Positions 22,571-34,226 of a stretch of DNA of 64,000 bases are shown piece by piece (the stretch's first letter is position 1; every line of letters starts with the position of its first letter). The stretch is from Schistocerca nitens (Eukaryota > Arthropoda > Insecta > Orthoptera > Acrididae), in contig NC_064617.1 in assembly GCF_023898315.1 (NCBI RefSeq), positions 714,261,202 to 714,325,201 on the forward strand. The letters run 5' to 3'. The notes beneath the pieces were generated by a model. It made no database searches. It worked only from the letters and a program-made list of their open reading frames with translations, and was not told the origin of the DNA. The position numbers were made by a program, and so were the translations under genes.

Positions 22571-23421
22571 TTCTACATCTACATTTATACTCCGAAAGAC
22601 ACCCAACGGTGTGTGGTGGAGGGCACTTTACGTGCCTCTGTTATTACCTCCCTTTCCTGTTCCAGTCGCGTATGGTTCGCGGGAAGAACGACTGCCGGAA
22701 AGCCTCCGTGCGCGCTCGAATCTCTCTAATTTTACATTCGTGATCTCCTCGGGAGGTATAAGTAAGGGGAAGCAATATATTCGATACCTCATCCAGAAAC
22801 GCACACTCTCGAAACCTGTACAGCAAACTACACCGCGATGCAGAGCGCCTCTCTTTCAGAGTCTGCCACTTCAGTTTGTTAAACATCTCCATAACGCTTT
22901 CACGCTTACCAAATAACCCTGTGACGATACGCGCTGCTCTTCTTTGGATCTTCTGTATCTCCTCTGTCAAGCCGACCTGGTACGGATCCCATTCTGATGA
23001 GCAATATTCAAGTATAGATGGAGTGAGTGTTTTGTAAGCCATCTCGTTTGTTGATGGACTACATTTTCTAAGGACTCTTCCAATGAATCTCAATCTGGCA
23101 CCCGCCTTACCAACAGTTAGTTTTATATGATCATTCCACTTCAAATCGTTCCGAACGCATACTCCCAGATATTTTACAGAAGTAACTGCTACCAGTGTTT
23201 GTTCTGCTATCATATAATCATACAAAAAAGGATCCTTCTTTCTATGCATTCGCAATACATTACACTTGTCTATGTTTAGTGTCAGTTGCCACTCCCTGCA
23301 CCGACAAGTGCCTATCTGCTGCAGATATTCCTGCATTTCGCTGCAATTTTCTAATGCTGCAACTTCTCTGTATACTACAGCATCATCCGCGAAAAGCCGC
23401 ATCGAACTTCCGACACTATCT
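22571..23421 (-). mobile_element. CR1-type LINE fragment (i), joined to tail of fragment (ii)
   Basis: Minus-strand element beginning abruptly in the RT palm (at the codons for DSVGSS) and ending in a 3' UTR and GTAGAT-type tail at about 22571-22585. Its 5' boundary coincides with the GTAGAT tail of the neighbouring copy. Confidence 0.85.
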
Positions 23422-23425
23422 ACAT
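22644..23425 (-). pseudogene. CR1-type reverse transcriptase, C-terminal half
   Basis: Open from the palm to the natural stop: LFADDAVVYRE (motif C), WQLTLNIDKCNVL, SVKYLGVCVRNDLKWNDH, RRAARIVTGLF and the family's C-terminus DWNRKGR. Motifs A and B are missing because the fragment starts after them. The first residues (MGGLRSMNVDVDVDVD) translate the neighbour's 3' UTR and GTAGAT tail and are not part of the enzyme. Confidence 0.85.
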
Positions 23426-23502
23426 CTACATCTACATCTACATTCATACTCCGCAAGCCACCCAACGGTGTGTGGCGGAGGGCACTTTACGTGCCACTGT
23501 CA

Positions 23503-24891
23503 TTACCTCCCTTTCCTGTTCCAGTCGCGTATAGTTCGCGGGAAGAACGACTGTCTGAAAGCCTCCGTGCGCGCTCTAATCTCTCTAATTTTACATTCGT
23601 GATCTCCTCGGGAGGTATAAGTAGGGGGAAGCAATATACTCGATACCTCATCCAGAAACGCATCCTCTCGAAACCTGGCGAGCAAGCTACACCGCGATGC
23701 AGAGCGCCTCTCTTGCAGAGTCTGCCACTTGAGTTTATTAAACATCTCCGTAACGCTATCACGGTTACCAAATAACCCTGTGACGAAACGCGCCGCTCTT
23801 CTTTGGATCTTCTCTATCTCTTCCGTCAACCCGATCTGGTACGGATCCCACACTGATGAGCAATACTCAAGTATAGGTCGAACGAGTGTTTTGTAAGCCA
23901 CCTCCTTTGTTGCTGGACTACATTTTCTAAGCACTCTCCCAATGAATCTCAACCTGGTACCCGCCTTACCAACAATTAATTTTATATGATCATTCCACTT
24001 CAAATCGTTCCGCACGCATACACCCAGATATTTTACAGAAGTAACTGCTACCAGTGTTTGTTCCGCTATCATATAATCATACAATAAAGGATCCTTCTTT
24101 CTATGTATTCGCAATACATTACATTTGTCTATGTTAAGGGACAGTTGCCACTCCCTGCACCAAGTGTCTATCCGCTGCAGATCTTCCTGCATTTCGCTAC
24201 AATTTTCTAATGCTGCAACTTCTCTGTATACTACAGCATCATCCGCGAAAAGCCGCATGGAACTTCCGACACTATCTACTAGGTCATTTATATATATTGT
24301 GAAAAGCAATGGTCCCATAACACTCCCCTGTGGCACGCCAGAGGTTACTTTAACGTCTGTAGACGTCTCTCCATTGATAACAGTTTCATTTATATATATT
24401 GTGAAAAGCAATGGTCCCATAACACTCCCCTGTGGCAAGCCAGTGGTTACCTTAACGTCTGTAGGCGTCTCTCCATTGATAACAACATGTTGTGTTCTGT
24501 TTGCTAAAAACTCTTCAATCCAAGCACACAGCTGGTCTGATATTCCGTAGGCTCTTACTTTGTTTATCAGGCGACAGTGCGGAACTGTATCGAACGCCTT
24601 CGGGAAGTCAAGGAAAATGGCATCTACCTGTGAGCCTGCATCTAATATTTTCTGGGTCTCATGAGCAAATAAAGCGAGTTGGGTCTCACACGATTGCTGT
24701 TTCCGGAACCCATGTTGATTCCTATAGAGTAGATTCTGGGTTTTCAGAAATGACATGATACGCGAGCAAAAAACATGTTCTAAAATTCTACAACAGTTCG
24801 GTGTCAGAGATATAGGCCTATAGTGTTGCGCTTCTGCTCGACGACCCTTCTTGAAAACTGGAACTACCTCTGCTCTTTTCTGAGGAATCAC
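23503..24891 (-). pseudogene. CR1-type reverse transcriptase with duplicated motif B
   Basis: 462 open codons. FKKGRRAEAQHYRPISL (fingers), IFLDFPKAFDTV (motif A), then GLPQGS and GVPQGS (motif B twice), FADD (motif C), SVKYLGV and the natural end DWNRKGR. The double motif comes from a 102-bp in-frame tandem duplication (24285-24386 and 24387-24488) encoding about 34 residues through PLLFTIYIN. The duplicates differ at several bases. The extra copy would insert a second palm helix region, so activity is unlikely. The N-terminus and endonuclease are lost. The first Met is not native: homologous frame extends upstream to about 24950. Confidence 0.87.
24285..24488 (-). repeat. 102-bp tandem duplication inside the RT gene
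   Basis: Two adjacent units start CATTTATATATATTGTGAAA and differ at about five positions (for example CACGCCAGAGG against CAAGCCAGTGG). Confidence 0.9.
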
Positions 24892-25147
24892 AGGCCACAG
24901 TTCGTAAAAAGTTGCAGGAACTCCTCACTTTTAACATCTGTAGCTAGGTTCTGGGTGGAGTGAAATTCGGGCTGGGGGTTGTGTAGGTGTGGACTTACTT
25001 TGATGTATAATTTTTGTTCAAACCAAACTTATCTTTCTTGACAATGAACGAAGCAGCAGTTTGAAAACTGTGTTTACATGAGTTGGATAAAAAGGTAGTA
25101 ACAGCAGTGCTATAATTCATTCCAGGCGTTATTGATAGACTTTTAAT

Positions 25148-25400
25148 TTAGTACATGCCCTCAGTATAATTCTGCTCCATCTCGATCACCTCCCTCCAAA
25201 GATAGAAGGAGTTGTGCACTGTTAGCACATCCACCGCCGCCGATATCTCGCAAGGACCGCTCTTTGGCACAGATGAAGTCTTCTTCTGTGTTGCACTGCG
25301 TGCCATGAAGAGATTCTTTATTTTGGCGAACAGGTCGTAATCACGAAGACTCATGTCGGGCCCGGCATGTGGCTGACCATAGTACAGTGTGGCAATGATG
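25148..25400 (-). pseudogene. mariner-like transposase C-terminal relic
   Basis: On the minus strand AGPDMSLRDYDLFAKIK resembles the SPD..CDYDLF block with the third catalytic Asp. A second frame gives ESLHGTQCNTEEDF, and the first frame resumes with LWREVIEMEQNYTEGM, matching the known C-terminal order of insect mariners. At least two frameshifts. No inverted repeats were identified. Confidence 0.55.
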
Positions 25401-28345
25401 CATCACCACACGCAGTGCAGTAGCAAAATCTTCGTCTTTCTTCTAGTTCCAGTACTGCTTTTCCTATTACTACCTCGTGCTGCAGGCGAAAACTTCATTT
25501 TGGCGCTGGCCTTAACATCGTACCCAGTTGGCGGAGCTATGACAACATGCTCCCGTTTCCACCGAGTGGTCAAATGACGGTCCTCTCGTATTAACCCAGC
25601 TCGCCCTGTTTCTCCAGTGGTATCAGAAGATGATAGACGTAGCGATCTCCGACTTCCGCTCAATTCCGACTGAAACTGGGACGATCACATGCACAAAGCT
25701 GCAGGGGTCGCGGGGCACAGACTGACGAACAGTTACGAGATGCATAGGGGCTCTTTGAAACCAAGTTGGAGTTTTACTGTAGCAGAAGGTGGCTCGTTTC
25801 GAGATACGCGAGTGCTACGAATCTGATTCACTGGTGGCTGTCATCATTAAAAAGACATCTCCACAGGATGCAAAGCAGGTATGTGGTTGAGTGGAAAGGC
25901 TTGATTCCAAATCGCAGACAGCATTTCTACCAGAAAGCGTAACATTATACATCTGAAAAGCCAGTGTACGTTTCTTACGACCTCAGTCTAGAGTTGCGTT
26001 TTTATTTCGTAAGTGATTCGTGGCCCAGCATACCATCTACTGTACGTGTTCATTCTCAATCAATCATAGCCTATAAACCAGTGGACATATCACAGAATCT
26101 CTGGTGTGGCATCAGGATATAATGTGTTACAAGGACTGGAGAAATATCTAGCGGCGGCATGATGGAGTTGTAAATACTGGCTTTATACCAAGTTCCTTAG
26201 CCGAATCACTTTCTAAATTCGATAATTTTATTACGAGCTTACACCGTCGGCGACGTGCACCCGCACTTCCGGTCTGTTAACACACACCCCACAATCACCG
26301 TCGACAGTCAAAGTCGCTGTATTTGTGTCAAAAACCATTTCGTCGGAAGCAATACCATCTCTAGATTTATAAAGCTTGTGTAGTTTTTAATACAGATATT
26401 GTTTGCGATACTTGTGTGTGCCTGTAGAATCAAGACCGTTTGTGACAGTAACATAGCCGTTGCGGTCGTATTTTTAACACCTGATGGCTTGTAAGACGAT
26501 TACGTCTCTCAACCTAAGACACACTGAAGAAAAACAAATGAGACATGTCCATCCATCGCGGATTTTCGCTCAACATTGTTTGGTGTCACCAGCACTCGGT
26601 TATTGGCGAAGTACTATACTTAGTAAGGAATGAGTGATAGATTCGCTGTGATCAGCAGGCTTATAAAGTATGTGTGTATTCTGATATGTGCAAAGAATAT
26701 GGTTTTGTCCTATCGTAGGAACGGTGTGGTTTTGACGTGGAAAATTGCGATAGCCGGAAGGGAACTGAAAGTTTCCTTTACGTGGAAAGTTATGTCCAGT
26801 CATAAGAAGACTACAGATTTCAGATATTTCCAGAGCCACCGTCGTCAGCAGTCGGTATTACCAATACTTTGTTCATTATCGAATGTCGTCAGATTGAGGC
26901 TGCAATCGTAATGTTTAATGGTAAGTACAGGGATAAAAATATGTGGCTGGTTACCTAGGGTGATTCTGACTGGCATACGAGAGCACATTTCCGGCTTACG
27001 GCGGGAGCCGTCTGGATTGGAGAGCCTGGCTGGGGTACAGGAATGCAGCTGCCCTGTCACCCTCTAGGTGGCTGAATAGCGAACTAATACTCAGTATGTG
27101 TTCGGCAGCCTTTGCGATCGTGTGTGTTCTCCATGAAAATTTGAGAAGATTCAATATAAATGTGTGTTTGCGCTGGACAATTATTCCCTAGCATGTAAAC
27201 TGACCTTTTGACTGCTTCTGCATATTTTGCGTCTTTATTTGATCGAGATAACATCAATTGCTCTGTGTGTTGTGTGCATCTAGATGGTAAAAGGCATGTG
27301 AAAGAGACGTTTGCTGGTTCTCTAGACATGAGAAACCCTCTTAGTTGACTTTGTGAAGTACAAGGATGGTTTGGAATCTGTTATATCATTGACGTCAGTA
27401 TTCATTAAAAATATGGGAGGAAATACCAGTTTCCTCGATTTTTTGAGTTTTCATGGAAAGATTTTCACTGGCGAGATAAGTTTTTAGTTACTCAGTGGCT
27501 TGCAGCACATTCCACCTCGCTGCACCTAGCTAAATTTTCGGGTTTCTAGAGATACAATTTCCGCAATTTGTGTTCAGAATTATACTGAGCAACCGATCTG
27601 TAGCAAACTCCTATGTGCTTGATATTGAGAACTATCGCGTAAGTGGTATGATATTCTGGCAAACCATCTGAAAATACATACGCTATTGTAATCCCAGAGC
27701 CTGGAGATGGCTATAGAAAGCATTGCAGCAAGCGAGCAAGCAGGTTCGGGCCGGAAACAGTATCGCCTCTGTGCCGAGGGGAACCAGCCCAGCCATTGTG
27801 CACCAGAACAGAGTGACCGCGGTCTGCAGAGGGTGCTCTGATCACGCATCAAGGGAGAGTATGTGGGGGCAGTTGACTCGTGACTGCTGGCCGTGCTGGA
27901 TGACCGTCCGAACTCATGGGAAATATCTATTGCTCCGAGGACTAGATACAGTGGTTTTTTGGGATCTCTCCGTCTGCGCAGTATATGTATGAGAGTCTGA
28001 TGGTTGATAGCTATGTGCAGGATGCGGAAGTGATGATTCAGTATGGTGCACAATACAAAATGTGTTTACTACGTCGGTATGGTATGTGGTGATATAGGCT
28101 GGTTGGAGAGAGGTTTCAAGCTGAAAAATTCAAGCTTTCCTCGACAGTAGCAGAGCAGTGTAATTGAGCAAGTGTCTTTGGAGATATTTTTCGTATTTCA
28201 TCCTCTGTAGTAAACTTTTGCAGTGTTTAACTGTCAGTGCAATATGACTGCTGTATGTTTGCTTCGATCTGTACAAAATAGTTTTTGCTACTAAAAGTGT
28301 CGTCAACAGAAAATGGAGGACAGTGCTCCCACACTGGCAGTAAAT
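25401..28345. other. Unassigned stretch (about 2.9 kb)
   Basis: Only short open frames without recognisable motifs (for example 27580-28053 minus, 157 codons; 25403-25663 minus). No SINE or LINE family of this window is seen here. Confidence 0.4.
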
Positions 28346-28428
28346 CTACATCTGCATCTACATCTACATTTCTACTCCGCAAGCCACCCAACGGTGTGTG
28401 GCGGAGGGGACTTTACGTGTTACTGTCA

Positions 28429-30482
28429 TTACCTCCCTTTCCTGTTCCAGTCGCGTAAGGTTCGCGGGAAGAACGACTGCCGGAAAGCCTCCGTGCGCGA
28501 TCGAATCTCTCTAATTTTACATTCGTGATCTCCTCGGGAGGTATAAGTAGGGGGAAGCAATATATTCGATACCTCATCCAGAAACGCACACTCTCGAAAC
28601 CTGGACAGCAAGCAACACCGCGATGCACAGCGCCTCTCTTGCAGAGTCTGCCACTTGAGTTTGCTAAACATCTCCGTAACGCTATCACGCTTACCAAATA
28701 ACTCTGTGACGAAACGCGCCGCTCTTCTTTGGATCTTCTCTGTCAACCAGAACTGGTACGGATCCCACACTGATGAGCAATACTCAAGTATAGGTCGAAC
28801 GAGTGTTTTGTAAGCTACCTCCTTTGTTGATGGACTACGTTTTCTAAGGACTCTCGCAATGAATCTCAATCTGGCACCCGCCTTACCAACAGTTGATTTT
28901 ATATGATCATTCATTCCACTTCAAATCGTTCCGAAAGCATACTCCCAAATATTTTACAGAAGTAACTGCTACCAGTGTTTGTTCTGCCATCATATAATCA
29001 TACAAAAAATGATCCTTCTTTCTACGCATTCACAATATATTACATTTGTCTACGTTAAGGGTCAGTTGCCACTCCCTGCACCAAGTGCCTATCCGCTGCA
29101 GATATTCCTGCATTTCGCTGCAATTTTCTAATGCTGCAGCTTCTCTGTATACTACAGCATCATCCGCGAAAAGCTGCATCGAACTTCCGACACTATCTAC
29201 TAGGTCATTTATATATATTGTGAAAAGCAATGATCCCATAACACTCCCCTGTGGCACGCCAGAGGTTACTTTAACGTCTGTAGACGTCTCTCGATTGAGA
29301 ATAACATGCTGTGTTCTGTTTGCTAAAAACTACTCTTCAATCCAGCCACACAGTTGGTCTGATATTCCGTAGGCTCTTACTTTGTTTATCAGGCGACAGT
29401 GCGGAACTGTATCGAACGCCTTCCGGAAGTCAAGGAAAATGGTGTCTACCTGTGAGCCTGTATCTAATATTTTCTGGGTCTCATGAACAAATAAAGCGAG
29501 TTGGGTCTCACACGATTGCGGTTTCCGGAATCCATGTTGACTCCTACTGAGTAGATTTGGGTTTCCAGCACACGCGAACAGAAAGCATGTTCTAAAATTC
29601 TTCAACAGATCGATGTCAGTGATATAGGCCTATAGTTTTGCGCTTCTGCTCGACGACCCTTCTTGAAAACTGGAACTACGTATGCTCTTTTCCGATCATT
29701 TGGAACCTTCCGTTCCTCTAGAGACTTGCGGTACACGGCTGTTAGAAGGGGGGCAAGTTCTTTCGCGTACTCTGTGTAGAATCGAACTGGTATCCCGTCA
29801 GGTCCAGTGGACTTTCCTCTGTTGGGTGATTTTAGTTGCTTTTCTATTCCTTGGACACTTATTTCGATGTCAGCTATTTTTTCGTTCGTGCGAGTATTTA
29901 GAAAAGGAACTGCAGTGCGGTCTTCCTCTGTGAAACAGCTTTGGAAAATGGTGTTTAGTATTTCAGCTTTACGCGTGTCATCATCTGTTTCAATGCCATT
30001 TTCATCCCGGAGTGTCTGGATATGCTGTTTCGAGCCCCTTACTGATTTAACGTAAGACCAGAACTTCCTAGGATTTTCTGTCAAGTCGGTACATAGAATT
30101 TTACTTTCGGATTCACTGAACGTTCACGCATAGCCCTCCTTACGCTAACTTTGACATCGTTTAGCTTCTGTTTGTCTGAGAGGTTTTGGCTGCGTTTAAA
30201 TTTGCAGTGAAGCTCTCTTTGCTTTCGTAGTAGTTTCCTAACTTTGTTGTTGAACCACGGTGGGTTTTTCCCGTCCCTCACAGTTTTACTCGGCACGTAA
30301 AACGTATTTTGCGATTGCCTTGAACTTTTTCCATAAACACTCAACATTGTCAGTGTCGGAACAGAAACTTTCGTTTTGATCTGTTTGGTAGTCTGAAATC
30401 TGCCTTCTATTACTCTTGCTTACAGAGTCGAAAACTTCGGGTGTGTTTGTTATCAGTGTAACGTTGTTGCTTTGATTTGTTA
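28429..30482 (-). pseudogene. CR1-type reverse transcriptase, multiply frameshifted
   Basis: Pieces in order from 30482: NQSNNVTLITNTPE (end of endonuclease), a connector, EKIADIEISVQGIEKQL with KSTGPDGIPVRF, FKKGRRAEAQNYRPISL, FLDFRKAFDTVPHC (motif A), PQGSVMGSLLF (motif B), FADD (motif C), then VRPILEYCSSVWDPYQF and DWNRKGR. Frame changes near 30084, 29605 and 28915-29030, plus a stop at about 29030, disrupt it. The endonuclease SDH motif expected just after NVTL is not seen, so part of that region is also lost. Confidence 0.82.
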
Positions 30483-32152
30483 TGAAAGCGGTGCTGATAG
30501 ACAATAAAAGCGGGTTAAAGCTGTGAGCTGCTTGGGGAAGTTAATCTTGCATTACTGAGCAACTGTTTCACCAGGTATCCAGAGTAGCTTACCAAATTCC
30601 CAACCACACTAACATTAATTATAATCTTTTAATCGTCATACGACAACCGGTGATATATATATATAAAAGAGAATTTAAATAAAAAGAAATAAATCAGTTT
30701 ATATTTGGAAATTTATTTTAACATTGATCATTGAAATTTCAGCATATTAAACTTGAGTCATAACTAAGCTGGTGCCTTATTTAGGTCTGTGAAAATGTGA
30801 GTTTGTAATCTTACGGAACACATCAAATAGGGAGCCAAGATTGGGAGACTACATACAACACTGCATTCATAAAATAACACACGAAGAACGTTGTAACATA
30901 TCCAAGAGGAAATTAACCACAACCAACCGATTCAATTTTCACCCAAAGAAGTTACGTTCGTAGCGCAATCCTGTCCGTCATGTAATTACCACACACTGGT
31001 ATACTAAATTCATACTAACTCCCTGTGAAATCTTCCCGAAAAGAATAGCTGAGGGCTACTTTGATGATTACACCACATGCTTCACGTGGTCAACTTGGTT
31101 TACACAAAGAGTGTAACTCCACAATAATTTTGATAATTAAAATAAATTACATCGAAACTCAATTTACAAAAGAAAAACCTCGAACTGGTTACTATCGTCT
31201 TGCTATTAACCTGATGGGTCCAACAATTGTATAAGCACGTGGTACTGGTCTCACAAATTACACCCCACGTGGGTTGAATATAAAGAAAAGTTGCTATACT
31301 GAAAAATATTGTCAAGACGAGACGTTATAATCTCACGCACATTCGCATTTAAGATTGAAGATCTTAGTTAGAGTTACTGATCAACACGTGGTTCCGCTTT
31401 ACTCACAAAGTAGTGACAAAGCAACTACCAGAATATTACACTGAACTTCACACTCGAATTACACTGCGTTGCAATTTAAGATAACATTAGATATTTTAGA
31501 GCTAAACCTGAAATAAAGGTGATTAAATTTTCAGTTAGGCTGAACTTAAGAAATCCGTTGTCCTACGGACTTAGCAGACACGCGCATAGCCAGAGGTCTT
31601 ACCACTTCAGACGCTCGCCGCGGACAGACTGACCTGCGCTCCTACTGAGCGTGCTTCCCAAATACAAACGGAAGTGACCAGAGAGGCAGCTTCCTATACC
31701 AACATGACAAGGAACGGACAGGACCATACTAAGAATAGAAACCTCTCTGCTTTAAGAAAGCGCAGCTACCTGTTCCGACGTTGGTTCTACTGTTCTCTAG
31801 CAGACAGCCTTGTGTGCTACCCTCAAGCATGCAACTACAAACACATTTGATCATTCATCTTCTCACACAGAAGGGAAGGGGGATGACAGTATCTTATCAT
31901 ATACAGTATATAAAAGAAAGCGGATGTAGGTTCCGTATGAGATTGTGTGACATGAATTACATATAAACAGTGTTTTAAAGTGTAGTAGTGTGACAGATCG
32001 TTCTTGTTTATGTGTAAAAGTAACACGTTTCACTGCTCAGTCTCCTCCCAGATAGTCAGAAACACTACAATAAAATTAGAAGAGGAATTTATGCCGTAAA
32101 TGACAACATATTTAAGAAATTAATATGAAACTAATCCAACAGAGACCTTTCA
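30483..32152 (-). repeat. Solo LTR B, 1670 bp, inside LINE (iii)
   Basis: Full-length relative of LTR A (6055-7721): begins TGAAAGCGGT and ends GACCTTTCA with no internal element sequence next to it, so it is the product of LTR-LTR recombination. Surrounding LINE codons join across it without any duplicated bases, so the expected 4-5-bp target duplication is absent. Orientation is by analogy to LTR A. Confidence 0.85.
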
Positions 32153-32840
32153 TCAGTAGGTCCAAGATGTTATCTCCAGGAGTCGGTTCTGTGTTTGATT
32201 GCTCGAGGTAATTTTCGGATAGTGCACTCAGTATAATGTCACTCGATGCTCTGTCCCTACCACCCGTCCTAAACAACTGAGTGTCGCAGTCTATATCTGG
32301 TAAATTAAAATCTCCACCTAAGACTATAACATGCTGAGGAAATTTATGTGAAATGTATTCCAGATTTTCTCTTAGTTGTTCTGCCACTAATGCTGCTGAG
32401 TCGGGAGGTCGGTAAAAGGAGCCAATTATTAACCTAGCTCGGTTGTTGAGTATAACCTCCACCCATAATAATTCACAGGAACCATCCACTTCTATTTCAC
32501 TACAGGATAAACTACTACTAATAGCGACAAACACGCCACCACCAGTTGCATGCAATCTATCCTTTCTAAACACCGTCTGTGCCTTTGTAAAAATTTCGGC
32601 AGAATTTATCCCTGCCTTGAGCCAGCTTTCTGTACCTATAACGATTTCAGCTTCGGTGCTTTCTATCAGTGCTTGAAGTTCCGGTGCTTTACCAACGCAG
32701 CTTCGAAAGTTTACAATTAGAATACCGCTGCTTGGTCCCCGCATGTTGTGACTTTGCCCCGAACCCTTTGAGGCTGTTGCCCTTTCTGTACTTTCCCGAG
32801 GCCATCTAACCTGAAAAACCGTCCAGTCCACGCCACACAA
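32153..32840 (-). pseudogene. CR1-type apurinic-like endonuclease domain
   Basis: Exonuclease-endonuclease-phosphatase fold: GILIVNFRSCVGK (start), VIGTESWL (metal-binding Glu), IIGSFYRPPDS and VLGGDFNLPDIDC (catalytic Asp/Asn). It nicks the target DNA to prime reverse transcription. The frame is interrupted by the solo LTR after DNILDLL; the apparent C-terminus (MKGLCW...) is LTR sequence. The annotated Met is nominal. Closely related to the fragment at 55452-56000. Confidence 0.87.
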
Positions 32841-32865
32841 CCGCTGCTACCCGTGTAGCCGCCTG

Positions 32866-33651
32866 CTATGTGCAGTGGACTCCTGACCTATCCAGCGGGA
32901 CCCGAAACCCCACCACGCTATGGCGCAAGTCGAGGAATCTGCAACCCACATGGTCGCAGAACCGTCTCAGGCTCTGATTCAGACCCTCCACTCGTCTCTG
33001 TACCAAAGGTCCGCAGTCGGTCCTGTCGACGATGCTGCAGATGGTGAGCTCTGCTTTCATCCCGCTAGCGAGACTGGCAGTCTTCACCAAATCAAATAGC
33101 CGCCGGAAGCCAGAGAGGATTTCCTCCGATCCATAGCGACATAAATCATTTGTGCCGACATGAGCGACCACCTGCAGATGGGTGCACCCTGTACCCTTCA
33201 TGGCATTCGGAAAGACCCTTTCCACATATGGAACGACTCCTCCCGGTATGCACACGGAGTGCACATTGGTTTTCTTCCCCTCCCTTGCAGCCATATCCCT
33301 AAGGGGCCCCATTACGCGCCTTACGTTGGAACTCCCAACTACTAGTAAGCCCACCCTCTGCAACCGCCCGGATCTTGCAGACTGAGGGGCAACCTCTAGA
33401 ACAGGACAAGCAGACACGTCCAGCCGAAGATCAGTATACGCCTGAGACAGAGCCTGAAACCAGTTCGTCAGACAAACTGGAGAGGCCTTCCGTTCAGCCC
33501 TCCGGAATGTCTTTCGCCCCCTGCCACACCTCGAGACGACCTCCCACTCTACCACGGGTGAGGGGTCAGCCTCAATGTGGGAAGTATGCCGGGCAACCAC
33601 AGCCGTAGTCCGATCGGGGAATGCGTTGGACGAGCTGGCTGTCCCCGACAA
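32866..33651 (-). pseudogene. CR1-type ORF1 with SGNH-hydrolase (esterase-like) domain
   Basis: 261 residues. LLVVGSSNVRRVMGP resembles block I of SGNH/GDSL hydrolases, AHVGTNDLCRYG carries the G-x-N-D block III, and DRSGVHCT the Asp/His block V. ORF1 proteins of CR1/L2-type LINEs are known to carry such an esterase-like domain, which supports the clade call. The first block reads GSSN rather than GDSN. A stop at 32866-32868 ends the frame right after the His block, where homologous sequence seems to continue toward ORF2. The start is not ATG in this copy; upstream sequence (33669-33915) has PPEEDGLLGF-like coding in another frame, probably the true N-terminal part. Confidence 0.75.
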
Positions 33652-34017
33652 ACCCTGGCAGTAGCAGCAGTTTAGCGAGTAAATTCAGTAAGAGTCAACC
33701 TAAATGCTCCATCTTGTGTGCGGCGCGTAGGAACCTCTACAGACTGGCTAGAACAAGACGGGGCTAAGGTATCTACAGAAAGTTCTGAGAGTCACGTGAC
33801 GTCTTCTTTGTTCGAGTGTTCAGAGACAAATCCAAGCAGACCATCCTCCTCTGGCGGGATACTGTCCCTCGCACACCATTGTGGCATTGGAGCATCTGCA
33901 TACCAGCTGCTGTAGGACATCTAAAATTCACCGAATATTCCCGCCGTTTTTCTCGTCTGTAGGACAGTACTTCGAATTCTGTTTGTATAATAGTTCTGAT
34001 TTTCCCACCTGTGGGTC

Positions 34018-34216
34018 GGCCGGTGTGGTCGAGCGGTTCTAGGCGCTTCAGTCTGGAACCGCGCGACCGCTACGGTCGCAGGTTCGAATCCTGCCTCGGG
34101 CATGGATGTGTGTGATGTCCTTAGGTTAGTTAGGTTTAAGTAGTTCTAAGTTCCAGGGAACTGATGACCTCAGATGTTAAGTCCCATAGTGCTCAGAGCC
34201 ATTTGAACCATTTGAA
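34018..34216 (+). mobile_element. tRNA-derived SINE, full length
   Basis: Complete plus-strand copy: GGCCGGTGTGGTCGAGCGG (A box), GGTTCGAATCC (B box), body, GCTCAGAGCCATTTGAACC tail. Probable target duplication CCCACCTGTG (34004-34013) against CCCGCCTGTG (34217-34226), one mismatch. Confidence 0.95.
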
Positions 34217-34226
34217 CCCGCCTGTG

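Larger units (their letters stand above)
23422..24960 (-). mobile_element. CR1-type LINE fragment (ii), 5'-truncated
   Basis: Minus-strand copy from about 24960 (within RT fingers) to a 3' tail of four GTAGAT units at 23418-23443. 3' UTR text CCACACACCGTTGGGTGGCT is shared by all CR1 copies in this window. Confidence 0.87.
28346..33920 (-). mobile_element. CR1-type LINE (iii), longest copy, split by a solo LTR
   Basis: Reading the minus strand: ORF1-like sequence (33915 to about 32866), endonuclease (32840-32153), a 1670-bp LTR (32152-30483), then the rest of ORF2 with reverse transcriptase (30482-28429), 3' UTR and a GTAGAT-type tail at about 28346-28372. Coding sequence resumes in the same codon on the other side of the LTR, proving that the LTR inserted into a pre-existing LINE. 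It is the only copy here with both ORF1 and ORF2 regions. Confidence 0.85.

Noticed and set aside
6055..32152. LTR A and LTR B as the two ends of one 26-kb element
   Set aside because: Gag lies to the left of LTR A and reads away from it, the LTRs differ at many positions, and LTR B is embedded cleanly in a LINE.
32443..33608. Plus-strand frames opposite CR1 ORF1 and endonuclease
   Set aside because: Shadows of the minus-strand LINE genes with no motifs of their own.
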